Notes: generated by a model from the sequence alone, not told the origin. DNA of 14,401 nt from Bdellovibrionaceae bacterium UBA6776 (GCA_002453155.1 DKGG01000002.1:1-14401); one strand, 5' to 3'. Shown: positions 1 through 7,008, numbered from the stretch's first letter. Translations and numbers: made by a program.

Positions 1-95
1 AACTTGAAGAAAAACAAGAACCCACTTCAAACATCCAATTTCGAGGAGTGAATGCGATGGCGCTTATGGAAACTCCGGCAGGAGTGAAGCTCTAG
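1..95 (+). CDS. 3' end of an unidentified gene (5' end outside window)
   Basis: An open frame with no stop runs from base 3 to a TAG at 93-95, giving about 30 residues. The final residues are ALMETPAGVKL. The start lies outside the window. The composition looks like normal coding sequence, but the fragment is too short for me to recognise a family. Its last codons (AAG CTC TAG) fall inside the left arm of the inverted repeat at 87-187, so the repeat supplies the stop codon. It converges on the DUF6580 gene. It could be a chance open frame, but the gene-dense context favours a real C-terminus. Confidence 0.5.
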   Translation, partial: LEEKQEPTSNIQFRGVNAMALMETPAGVKL

Positions 96-187
96 TTTCA
101 AGAGAAGTTGCTTTCAAAATTGAGCTCCGCAACGAAGTGAGGACTGTTCGAAAATTATGGAAGCAACTTCTCTTGAAACTAGAGCTT
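87..187. repeat. Long inverted repeat between convergent genes (35-bp arms, 31-base loop)
   Basis: The left arm at 87-121 and the right arm at 153-187 are reverse complements at 33 of 35 positions. The outer 27 bp (87-113 against 161-187) match perfectly. The mismatches are 114/160 and 117/157. The loop at 122-152 contains CCGCAACGAAGTGAGG. The repeat fills the whole gap between the incoming plus-strand gene, whose stop codon is inside the left arm, and the minus-strand gene that stops at 193. As RNA from either strand it would form a very stable hairpin, so a bidirectional transcription barrier is possible. It lacks the U-tract of a classical intrinsic terminator. A REP- or MITE-like dispersed palindrome is an equally good reading. 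Confidence 0.85.
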
Positions 188-192
188 TAACA

Positions 193-762
193 TTAAGATT
201 TGTAGCGTTGGTAGCTGACCTTACCCGGAACCCTCCACCGCGAAAGCACCTTCAAACCGTGCCAGGTAAACAAAAGCAAACCTAAAAAAGTTCCGGTGCC
301 CAAAAGCTGATTGAGCAAAAAGGGCAAGGCCATCACATAACACTCCGCCAATCCAGACACTGATTTTTCATAATAGGGAGTCAAAGCCCAAACCCCAAAG
401 TTGGTCAGAACAAAAAAGATTCCGTCGGCTACCAAAGCCAAACTCAACCACTTCAGCCCAAACAAAACCTTTTTCTCACCCACCGGCTTCCAGTCCTCAG
501 CAATTCCTCCAAAAAGAACCGCCAAAGCCATTCCGATATAAACCACACCCGACAGAGAATGAAATCCCAAGAAGGCATCACTCAGAACCATGGCCGCCAA
601 AGGAATCATATAAGCCCAAAGACTTCGACCAAACAGAGCGCCACTAAAAAGAGCGACCGCCATCAAGGGTGTAAAGTTGGGCGGATGAGGAAGCAGGCGA
701 CTGCCAGCAACCAAAGCGGCCAAAAGTGCAAACACCATTCCGGGAATCAACCATTTTCTCAT
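193..762 (-). CDS. DUF6580-family membrane protein, putative transporter
   Basis: A hydrophobic protein of 189 residues with about six membrane segments (roughly 4-21, 33-46, 48-67, 73-87, 101-122 and 137-166). It carries the motifs I associate with DUF6580: RLLPHPPNFTP near residue 23, DAFLGFH near 62 and LTNFGVW near 118. The family has no established substrate. Its annotation as a putative transport protein rests on similarity to small S-component-like membrane proteins, so a vitamin or cofactor uptake role is only inference. The ATG overlaps the gpmA stop as ATGA (759-762), which indicates translational coupling at the end of the minus operon. The stop lies 5 bases from the long inverted repeat. 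Confidence 0.85.
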   Translation of the reverse strand: MRKWLIPGMVFALLAALVAGSRLLPHPPNFTPLMAVALFSGALFGRSLWAYMIPLAAMVLSDAFLGFHSLSGVVYIGMALAVLFGGIAEDWKPVGEKKVLFGLKWLSLALVADGIFFVLTNFGVWALTPYYEKSVSGLAECYVMALPFLLNQLLGTGTFLGLLLFTWHGLKVLSRWRVPGKVSYQRYKS

Positions 763-1445
763 AAATACTTTTTACTCACCGGTTTTAATTTTTCATCCAA
801 TTCGTAAACCATGGGAGTTCCCGTGGGGATGTTCAGTTCTAAAATTTCTTCGGGGCTCATGTCTTCCAAATACTGAACCAAAGACCGCAAAGAATTGCCG
901 TGAGCGGCGATCAAAATATTTTTGCCCGCGCGAATTTGGGGCGCAATCTCTTTTTCCCAAAGAGGAAGAAAGCGCTCTTGGGTTTGCTTCAATGCTTCGG
1001 CCCGTGGAAATTCTTCGGGCTCTAAAGACCTGTAGCGAGGATCCTTGGTTTGAGCCAAGAAACTTTCCTCATCCAAAGGTGGAGGAGGAATGTCGTAACT
1101 GCGTCGCCAAATCTTGACCTGATCGGCCCCATGCTTTTCGCGGGTTTCATCTTTGTTGAGACCCTGCAAGGCGCCGTAGTGTCTTTCATTCAATCGCCAA
1201 GAGCGAGTCACTGGCACATAACACTGATCGGTCTTTTCCAAGATGTACCAAAGAGTTCGAATGGCCCGCTTCAAAACCGAAGTGTATGCCTGATCAAACT
1301 GAAACCCGGCCTCCTTGATCTTTTCGCCAGCTGCGATGGCTTCTTTGACTCCATTGGGAGAGAGGTCCACATCCACCCAACCGGTAAACCGGTTCTGCAA
1401 ATTCCACTCACTCTCCCCATGTCGGGTCAAAACCAATCTGTGCAT
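759..1445 (-). CDS. gpmA: 2,3-bisphosphoglycerate-dependent phosphoglycerate mutase
   Basis: This glycolytic and gluconeogenic enzyme interconverts 3- and 2-phosphoglycerate in the cytosol. The 228-residue length is normal for the cofactor-dependent form. The histidine-phosphatase signature LTRHGESEWN places the phosphorylated histidine at H9. R60, E87 within LNERHYGALQGLNK, and the second histidine H182 in AHGNSLRSL complete the active site. The family's FTGWVDVDLS and PTGTPMVYEL segments are also present. The ATG at 1445 is preceded by GGGAG, which overlaps the upstream lipoprotein stop; the gap between the two genes is 9 bases. The 3' end overlaps the DUF6580 start by 4 bases, so the gene sits inside a four-gene operon. 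Confidence 0.97.
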   Translation of the reverse strand: MHRLVLTRHGESEWNLQNRFTGWVDVDLSPNGVKEAIAAGEKIKEAGFQFDQAYTSVLKRAIRTLWYILEKTDQCYVPVTRSWRLNERHYGALQGLNKDETREKHGADQVKIWRRSYDIPPPPLDEESFLAQTKDPRYRSLEPEEFPRAEALKQTQERFLPLWEKEIAPQIRAGKNILIAAHGNSLRSLVQYLEDMSPEEILELNIPTGTPMVYELDEKLKPVSKKYL

Positions 1446-1454
1446 TCTTTCTCC

Positions 1455-2036
1455 CTATTCGTCGCTGGAGTCCGAGGCCGTTTTTTCTTTTTTGGCCTTC
1501 ACTTCCGCATCACACACTTCAAGTTTGTCTTCGTATTCGTCTTGACGCTTCATCAATGTTTGACGGTACTTTTTAAATCGCTCAATGCGGTCTACTAAAA
1601 ATTCCTCTGAGACTGCAACCAATTTGTCTTTTTCATCGTAGCCAATGTTCCACTCGTCTTCTTTTTCGGTGACTCGATCCACGGGCTCGGTCCAACGCAA
1701 TTTTCCGTCTCCACCCAAAGCTCGTGAAACCGCTTCCGCTTTGCAATCTTTCAAAGCCCCGTAAAGGCCTTTGCTGCCATACTTGCGGTTGCCATAAACT
1801 CGATCTTCCAACTCATAAACTTCATTTTGCAGACGGCGCAAAGCTTCGTTCATTTCCAGCTTCTTTTGAATGACCATATTGCCATCTTTGACACCCACGG
1901 TTTCTTCGCCCAATTTTTGACCTTTATCCATTTCGGTTTCGATCTCTTTGGCCTTGTGCTTATTTGTTGCGCAGCCCATGAAGATCACAGACAAAGCTGC
2001 CACGAGGACCGAAAGAATGGTGCTATATTTTTTCAT
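1455..2036 (-). CDS. Predicted charged, coiled-coil-rich lipoprotein of unknown function
   Basis: From the chosen start the protein is 193 residues. A KK-containing n-region and a hydrophobic core end in FMGC at residue 22, a slightly atypical lipobox, so export and lipidation are likely. The mature part is highly charged, rich in Glu and Lys, and has probable coiled coils. Two cysteines (in LKDCK and LEVCD) could pair, and the C-terminus is acidic and low in complexity. I do not recognise the family. The ATG at 2036 has AAGGAG 6 bases upstream. A second in-frame ATG at 2063 also has an excellent AGGAGGG 5 bases upstream and would add nine residues (MSLFNKEKT). I prefer 2036 because it gives a typical signal peptide. 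The gene lies between the PTPS-like gene and gpmA. Confidence 0.8.
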   Translation of the reverse strand: MKKYSTILSVLVAALSVIFMGCATNKHKAKEIETEMDKGQKLGEETVGVKDGNMVIQKKLEMNEALRRLQNEVYELEDRVYGNRKYGSKGLYGALKDCKAEAVSRALGGDGKLRWTEPVDRVTEKEDEWNIGYDEKDKLVAVSEEFLVDRIERFKKYRQTLMKRQDEYEDKLEVCDAEVKAKKEKTASDSSDE

Positions 2037-2076
2037 CGTCTTCTCCTTGTTAAAAAGACTCATTCAATCCCTCCTA

Positions 2077-2787
2077 TCATGTAGAAATTGGTTCGTGGAT
2101 CAACCTTTTTCTACCTAAAACTGTTTCACAAGCGATGGATTGGAGATCCGGCGAAATCTTTTTTACAGAATTAAACATTGCATCCAGCATCTGCTCTAAG
2201 TCTTTGACATTTCTTGAAGTTTTAAAATTATTTTTCTCCAAACTTTGAGCCCAATCTTCCAGCTCCCCTTCCAATTTTTTCCGTTTCAAAAGCACACCTT
2301 GTCCCGCCTGAAACAGATTTTGAAAATGAAAGTCCAAGTTCCATCGTGCCCCTCCCCCCTCTTCCAAAAGAACCGAAAAGGGACGCCGCCAAATCAAGCT
2401 CAAGCTTTTTACGTGTTGGCGCGTCCAAATCAGGGTCAAAGGACTGCGGGTTTTTAAGGTCACAGAGAGAACCGGCTTTGGCGCCTGATGCACAAACTCC
2501 CACAACAGCTCCTCAAGACTGCCCACGGGAAGTTTGTGTCGCAGATCCTGATGGTCCCAAGAGCTTCGAATCCAAGAGCGCACCTCCCCCTCTGTCAATG
2601 AGCCGCCCTCCACTTCCACGCTGAGAACCAGGTCGTTTCCGATTCCCGCAGAAGACGCATCCCTACCAAACTTTGCCAGATTCTCCGCCTCAGAGAGACC
2701 CTCGTCCCAACAGCGGTGGACGAGGCTGACAGATTGATGAAAAATCTCGGTCACAGCTTGCAATTTACTCCCTCTTTTCCCCCACAT
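2077..2787 (-). CDS. Degenerate tandem PTPS/QueD-fold protein
   Basis: The 236 residues align by eye with the 6-pyruvoyl-tetrahydropterin synthase / 6-carboxytetrahydropterin synthase (T-fold) family, apparently as two domains. Domain 1 (about 11-115) keeps the first metal histidine (SLVHR, H24), SEAENLAKFG and WDHQDL (D78, H79). At the position of the family's FGKCNNPNGHGHNY it reads FGRDASSAGIGNDL, so the catalytic Cys (D43) and both histidines of HxH (I49, N51) are replaced. Domain 2 (about 135-225) looks still more eroded but ends in an ET (221-222) typical of the fold. Pterin synthase activity is therefore unlikely, and a structural or binding role is inferred. The ATG at 2787 has no clear ribosome binding site. 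An in-frame TTG at 2763 is preceded by GGGAG and may be the true start. The gene heads the minus operon and its stop lies 13 bases before the lipoprotein's upstream ATG. Confidence 0.7.
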   Translation of the reverse strand: MWGKRGSKLQAVTEIFHQSVSLVHRCWDEGLSEAENLAKFGRDASSAGIGNDLVLSVEVEGGSLTEGEVRSWIRSSWDHQDLRHKLPVGSLEELLWEFVHQAPKPVLSVTLKTRSPLTLIWTRQHVKSLSLIWRRPFSVLLEEGGGARWNLDFHFQNLFQAGQGVLLKRKKLEGELEDWAQSLEKNNFKTSRNVKDLEQMLDAMFNSVKKISPDLQSIACETVLGRKRLIHEPIST

Positions 2788-2874
2788 GACATGTTTGGTC
2801 AGCCGTGGGTTCGAGTTGAAAAATCAAGGACTTGAGGCGAACGTAAATCATTACCATTTTGCGAGGGGATTTTC

Positions 2875-4545
2875 ATGGAAAAGATTTGGTTCAATGCCTA
2901 TCCAAAGGGTGTTTCTCACGAAATAGACACCTCCACCTACTCTTCTGTTGTGGAGCTCTTTGAAGAGAGCTGCGCCAAATTTAAAGATCGTGCCGCATTC
3001 ACCAACATGGGATCTGAGCTTAGCTTCGAAGATCTCAACTACATGACTGCGGATTTTGCGTCCTTTTTGCAAAATGTGGCGGGCCTGAAAAAAGGCGATC
3101 GCGTGGCCATTCAACTTCCAAACGTTTTGCAATATCCTGTAGCCCTTTATGGCGCCCTCAGAGCGGGATTGGTCGTGGTCAACACCAATCCGCTTTACAC
3201 CGCTCGAGAAATGAAACACCAATTGAAGGATTCGGGCGCAAAAGCCATCGTGATCTTTGCAAACTCCGCCCACCATCTGGAAGAAATCATCGATGAAACC
3301 GATGTGGAAACCGTGGTCGTAACTCAAGTGGGCGACTTGCTCGGGTTTCCAAAAAGCCTTCTGGTCAATTCCGTTGTAAAGTACGTGAAGAAAATGGTTC
3401 CCAGTTACAAACTTCCAAAGGCCTACTCTTTTTACCAAGCCTTGGATTTGGGCTCTGAAAAATCCTTCACTCCCGTTAAGACTTCTCATGAAGACACCTG
3501 CTTTTTGCAATACACCGGAGGCACCACCGGGGTTTCCAAGGGGACCGATCTCACTCACAGAAACATTGTGGCCAATCTTCTTCAGGTGGCCGAGTGGAAA
3601 AAGCCTTTGCTGAAATACGGCGAAGAGGTGGCAATTTTGGCTTTACCCCTTTACCACATCTTCTCTTTGACGGTGAATGGGCTGTCTTTGCTCCGCTACG
3701 GTGCCACCAATGTGATGATCACCAACCCCAGAGACATTCCAGGGTTTATCAAAACTTTGAGAAAAACCCGCTTTACGGTTTTTCCGGGCTTGAACACTTT
3801 GTTCAATGCACTGATGCACCACGAGGATTTTCAAAAGATTGATTTTTCAAATCTTAAAATCAGTGTGGCCGGCGGAATGGCCTTGCAAGAACCTGTGGCT
3901 CGCAAGTGGGTGGAGTTGACCAAAACTCCCATCGTAGAAGGTTACGGATTGACCGAAACTTCCCCGGTGGCCTGCTGCAACCCCATTGACGGAACGGACA
4001 AAGTGGGAACCGTTGGACTCCCCTTGCCTTCCACCGAAGTGGCCACTTGGGATGAGGATGGCAAAGAACTTCCCCAAGGTGAAACCGGCGAAATTGTGAT
4101 CAAAGGACCTCAGGTGATGAGAGGCTACTGGAACCGCCCCGAGGAGACCGACAAAGTCTTGGTCAACGGCTGGCTTAAAACCGGTGACATTGGTTTTTGC
4201 GATTCACAAGGTTTCTTTAAAATTGTCGACCGCAAAAAAGATATGATTCTGGTCTCTGGGTTCAACGTCTATCCCAATGAAATTGAAAATGTTTTGGTGG
4301 ATCATCCAAAAATTTTGGAAGCGGCGGCCGTGGGTGTTCCTGATGAACGCTCGACCGAGGTGGTGAAGGTCTTTATCGTGGCCAAGGACAAAAGCCTAAC
4401 CAAAGAAGAAGTGATCAAGTACTGCAAAGAGCAGCTGACCGGATACAAGATTCCAAAGTATGTGGAGTTTCGAGATGAACTTCCTAAAACCAATGTGGGT
4501 AAGATTTTGCGTCGCTCACTGAGAGATGAAGAGATCAAAAAATGA
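2875..4545 (+). CDS. fadD: Long-chain fatty acid--CoA ligase (acyl-CoA synthetase)
   Basis: This enzyme activates free fatty acids to acyl-CoA with ATP and CoA, feeding beta-oxidation or lipid remodelling, probably at the inner face of the cytoplasmic membrane. Its 556 residues are normal for FadD. Visible adenylate-forming motifs are the phosphate loop YTGGTTGVSKG at 213-223, LPLYHIFSL near 257, EGYGLTETSP at 355-364, GWLKTGDIG at 432-440, VDRKKDMILVSGFNVYPNEIE near 451-471, and the C-terminal PKTNVGKILRR with catalytic lysine K543. The ATG has GAGGGG about 6 bases upstream. The stop overlaps the next gene's start as ATGA, so the two are translationally coupled. FadD or a FadD-like paralogue with shifted chain-length preference cannot be told apart here. 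Confidence 0.95.
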   Translation: MEKIWFNAYPKGVSHEIDTSTYSSVVELFEESCAKFKDRAAFTNMGSELSFEDLNYMTADFASFLQNVAGLKKGDRVAIQLPNVLQYPVALYGALRAGLVVVNTNPLYTAREMKHQLKDSGAKAIVIFANSAHHLEEIIDETDVETVVVTQVGDLLGFPKSLLVNSVVKYVKKMVPSYKLPKAYSFYQALDLGSEKSFTPVKTSHEDTCFLQYTGGTTGVSKGTDLTHRNIVANLLQVAEWKKPLLKYGEEVAILALPLYHIFSLTVNGLSLLRYGATNVMITNPRDIPGFIKTLRKTRFTVFPGLNTLFNALMHHEDFQKIDFSNLKISVAGGMALQEPVARKWVELTKTPIVEGYGLTETSPVACCNPIDGTDKVGTVGLPLPSTEVATWDEDGKELPQGETGEIVIKGPQVMRGYWNRPEETDKVLVNGWLKTGDIGFCDSQGFFKIVDRKKDMILVSGFNVYPNEIENVLVDHPKILEAAAVGVPDERSTEVVKVFIVAKDKSLTKEEVIKYCKEQLTGYKIPKYVEFRDELPKTNVGKILRRSLRDEEIKK

Positions 4546-5933
4546 GTCAAGAGTCCCTAAGCCCCAAGTTAAAAGCTTTAAAAATCAATTTGGATGACAG
4601 CATTTACGGCACCTTTGCAGAAATTGGCGCCGGACAGGAGGTGGCGCGCCACTTTTTTCAAGCGGGTCGCGCTTCACACACTGTTGCCAAAACCATGTCT
4701 GCTTACGACATGACTTTTTCCGATGCCATTTACGGAAAAGATGAACGCTACGTTTGCGAATCTCGCCTGAAGAAAATGCTGGCCCATGAGTTTGAGCTTT
4801 TGACGGAACGCCTAGGGCCCACTCGTGGCAAAGAGACCAAGTTTTTCGCTTTTGCGGACACAGTGGCCACCCACTCCAGTGAAGAAACCCAATCCCGATC
4901 TCATGGGTGGTTGGGGGTTCGCTTTCAAACCCAGCCGGGAGGCCCTGCCAACGACATCATTTTGCATGTTAAAATGTGGGACCGTTTGCGCCTGCAACAG
5001 CAAGATGCCCTTGGGATTCTTGGGGTGAATCTGATTCACTTGGCCTTTTTTCCAGAAAAAAACACCGATCAAATCCTGGCCCAATTGATGGATCAGCTTT
5101 CCGCGTTGAGTTTAGAAATCAACATGATCCGTTTTGAAGGGCCTCAAGTGGCTCACATCGACAACCGTTTGATGGCTTTGGAATTGGTCAAACAGGGAAT
5201 CACCGAAGCGGTTTTGTTTGGACCCGATGGAGACGTGGTCCACATCAACGACGAGCTTTTTCGAACGCCCGTGTTGGTTCACCGTGGAACCTTCCGTCCG
5301 ATCACAAAGGCCAATCAAGAGATCATTGAACGCAGCCTTTCCCACTTTGCTTCACTTCCAGAGAATAAGGGTCTTCAGCCCGAAGTGCTTTTGGAAATCA
5401 CCATGAATGCCCTTTATCAAGAGGGCAAAGTGAACACCGAAGATTTCTTGCAACGGGTGGATACGCTTTCTTTGCTTCAACACCATGTTTTGATTTCCAA
5501 TCACGAGGCTTTTTATCAGTTGAAGGCCTATCTCCGTCGCAGCACCGACAAGTTGATTGGAATGGTCATCGGCGGAGCTCTTCTTGAAAAAATCTTTGAC
5601 GAGTCCACCTATAAAAATCTTTCGGGAGGGATTCTGGAAGGGTTTTCGAGACTCTTCGACGAGAAATCACGGATTTTTGTTTATCCGTATAAGACCGATC
5701 AGGTGTGCATCAATTCGCAAAGTTTTTTTCCTCAACCCGATCTCAAGCTTCTATTGGATTATTTGAAAAACCGCAAATCCATTGTGGATCTTTTGAACTG
5801 CGATGATGTGGACACCACCATTCTTTCTAAAGATGTGCGGCAGATGCTTGCACAAAAAGTTCCCCAATGGGAAGAGCATGTGCCCGATGTGGTTGCGAAA
5901 GCCATCAAGTCCAACAGGTTTTTTGGCTATTGA
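4542..5933 (+). CDS. Conserved protein of unknown function, coupled to fadD
   Basis: A soluble-looking protein of 463 residues with no signal peptide or membrane segment. The N-terminal block (about 14-65), containing NLDDSIYGTFAEIGAGQEV and MSAYDMTFSDAIYG, matches my memory of a family widespread in bacteria whose members carry unsupported names such as TonB-dependent receptor or nicotinate-nucleotide adenylyltransferase. I see no motif here that justifies either name. Other dense blocks are GWLGVRFQTQPGG (about 122), ALELVKQGITEAVLFGPDGDVVHI (about 213) and a C-terminal region of about 170 residues rich in Leu and Asp. The ATG overlaps the fadD stop as ATGA, and there is only weak ribosome binding potential, so expression probably depends on fadD translation. 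The 3' end overlaps the convergent methyltransferase by 7 bases. Confidence 0.85.
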   Translation: MSQESLSPKLKALKINLDDSIYGTFAEIGAGQEVARHFFQAGRASHTVAKTMSAYDMTFSDAIYGKDERYVCESRLKKMLAHEFELLTERLGPTRGKETKFFAFADTVATHSSEETQSRSHGWLGVRFQTQPGGPANDIILHVKMWDRLRLQQQDALGILGVNLIHLAFFPEKNTDQILAQLMDQLSALSLEINMIRFEGPQVAHIDNRLMALELVKQGITEAVLFGPDGDVVHINDELFRTPVLVHRGTFRPITKANQEIIERSLSHFASLPENKGLQPEVLLEITMNALYQEGKVNTEDFLQRVDTLSLLQHHVLISNHEAFYQLKAYLRRSTDKLIGMVIGGALLEKIFDESTYKNLSGGILEGFSRLFDEKSRIFVYPYKTDQVCINSQSFFPQPDLKLLLDYLKNRKSIVDLLNCDDVDTTILSKDVRQMLAQKVPQWEEHVPDVVAKAIKSNRFFGY

Positions 5934-6568
5934 AAGATTGTGACCTTACCTTTGATCTCAAAGCTCTGAAATCCGAAGTGTTTCTGAATCCACTCCATGG
6001 TGGACTCCGAATAAAAAGACACATGGGTCGGGTCTCTTCGATAGTGCCAATTTTGAAAGTCCGTTTGAGGGGAATGCAAAGAAGTCATCACCACCAACAC
6101 TCCACCAGGGTTTAAAAGCTCCCGAAGACGTTGAAACTCTTTGTGGGGCTCGTACAAATGCTCAATCACTTCCGTGGAAACCACAAAGTCATAAGTGGCT
6201 TCAAGAACCTCTTTTTGAGGCCAGAAAAACGGATCATAGAGAGCCATTTCAAATCCAGCTTCCTCCAGCATTTTAGCCAATGCCGGCCCTGGCCCCGCTC
6301 CAAAATCCAAACCCTTTGCCGGTGCTTTTTTTCGCTGGCAAACTTCGTCAAACACGGGTTTTAAAAAATTGAGATAGCGAACATCCTCCGCAGAGTTTTC
6401 ATGGAGATCATAGCGGGAACGCTCTTCCGGGGAGGTCAGCAAAAGAGAGCGATCCATGGAAATCAAATCACAAATTCCACACCCAAAATAGGTGGCGTCT
6501 GGATTTTGAACTTCTAAGATTTGCCCTTCGGATTTTTCACAAAGGGGACAGGAAGGGCTTGGCTTCAA
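5927..6568 (-). CDS. Class I SAM-dependent methyltransferase with N-terminal zinc-ribbon motif
   Basis: 213 residues. The N-terminus has a four-cysteine knuckle, CPLC (7-10) and CGIC (30-33), likely to bind zinc. The SAM-binding motif I is GLDFGAGPGPAL at 86-97, followed by STEVIEHLYEP and the strand segment LNPGGVLVVMT. Near the C-terminus is YRRDPTHVSFYSE, a signature of a Methyltransf_23-type subgroup. The substrate is unknown. The start is a TTG (6566-6568) overlapping the apaG stop as TTGA, with no clear Shine-Dalgarno sequence, so translation probably depends on coupling to apaG. No better ATG precedes the cysteine motif. The stop lies inside the end of the convergent 463-residue gene, with no terminator between them. 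Confidence 0.87.
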   Translation of the reverse strand: MKPSPSCPLCEKSEGQILEVQNPDATYFGCGICDLISMDRSLLLTSPEERSRYDLHENSAEDVRYLNFLKPVFDEVCQRKKAPAKGLDFGAGPGPALAKMLEEAGFEMALYDPFFWPQKEVLEATYDFVVSTEVIEHLYEPHKEFQRLRELLNPGGVLVVMTSLHSPQTDFQNWHYRRDPTHVSFYSESTMEWIQKHFGFQSFEIKGKVTIFQ

Positions 6569-6957
6569 TGGAAAAAGGCCGGTTCAGAAAGAATGAATTC
6601 AGGGATATCCACCCAAAACTCTTTGCCATCTTCATTCACAAACAGGTACTGACCGCGCATGTGTCCCGTAGGTGTGGGCAGTGGACAAAAACTGGAGTAC
6701 TCAAAAGATCTTCCCTTCTGAACTTTGGGCTGAAGTCCCACCACTCCAAGGCCCTCCACATCCTCTGTGGTTCCTTCACCATCCACAATGATCCAACGCC
6801 TCCGCAGCAACTGCACCGAAGTGTGGCCCAGATTTGTGATTTTGACTTTGTAGGCAAAGAAGTAAAAAGACCGTTGAGGGTCGGACTGCTCGTCCATGAA
6901 ACTGGGAGAGACCTCGACCTTAATCTGGTGACTTTCTTGGCAAAATGGGAACATCAT
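6565..6957 (-). CDS. apaG: ApaG family protein
   Basis: ApaG is a small immunoglobulin-like beta-sandwich protein linked in enterobacteria to Co2+/Mg2+ tolerance; its biochemical role remains unclear. The family is recognised from YFFAYKVKITNLG, QLLRRRWIIVDGEG, VEGLGVVGLQP, FEYSS, GHMRGQYLF and the end WVDIPEF. Starting at the ATG at 6957 gives 130 residues, close to the usual 125 or so. A longer frame from a TTG at 6993 would add 12 residues (TGFFRRRILVS). That TTG has no ribosome binding site and is itself the start of a TTGACA box, so I prefer the internal ATG. The stop overlaps the methyltransferase start by 4 bases. No apaH or ksgA neighbour is present. Confidence 0.92.
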   Translation of the reverse strand: MMFPFCQESHQIKVEVSPSFMDEQSDPQRSFYFFAYKVKITNLGHTSVQLLRRRWIIVDGEGTTEDVEGLGVVGLQPKVQKGRSFEYSSFCPLPTPTGHMRGQYLFVNEDGKEFWVDIPEFILSEPAFFH

Positions 6958-6964
6958 GGAAACC

Positions 6965-6993
6965 AAAATCCTGCGTCTGAAAAAACCTGTCAA
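6965..6993 (-). promoter_or_regulatory. Possible sigma70-type promoter for apaG
   Basis: On the minus strand a perfect TTGACA (6993-6988) is followed after 17 bases by a weak -10 candidate GATTTT (6970-6965). Transcription would begin close to 6958, next to the preferred apaG ATG at 6957, giving a leaderless or nearly leaderless message. The weak -10 keeps this tentative. Confidence 0.35.
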
Positions 6994-7008
6994 GATGCAT
7001 TAGGGAAA

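Noticed and set aside
1050..1598. Open frame of 182 residues on the plus strand
   Set aside because: It is antisense to gpmA and the lipoprotein gene, with no recognisable domain.
2816..2827. TTGA-AAAA-TCAA inverted repeat in the fadD divergent intergenic region
   Set aside because: A possible operator, but 4-bp arms are too short to separate from chance in an AT-rich intergenic region, and no known fatty-acid regulator site was recognised.
2851..3558. Open frame of 235 residues on the minus strand
   Set aside because: It lies entirely antisense to fadD, whose motifs are unambiguous, and has no family features or ribosome binding site. It is a shadow of codon bias.
4542..5933. Naming this protein a TonB-dependent receptor or nicotinate-nucleotide adenylyltransferase
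   Set aside because: There is no signal peptide, TonB box, beta-barrel pattern or nucleotidyltransferase HxGH motif in the sequence.
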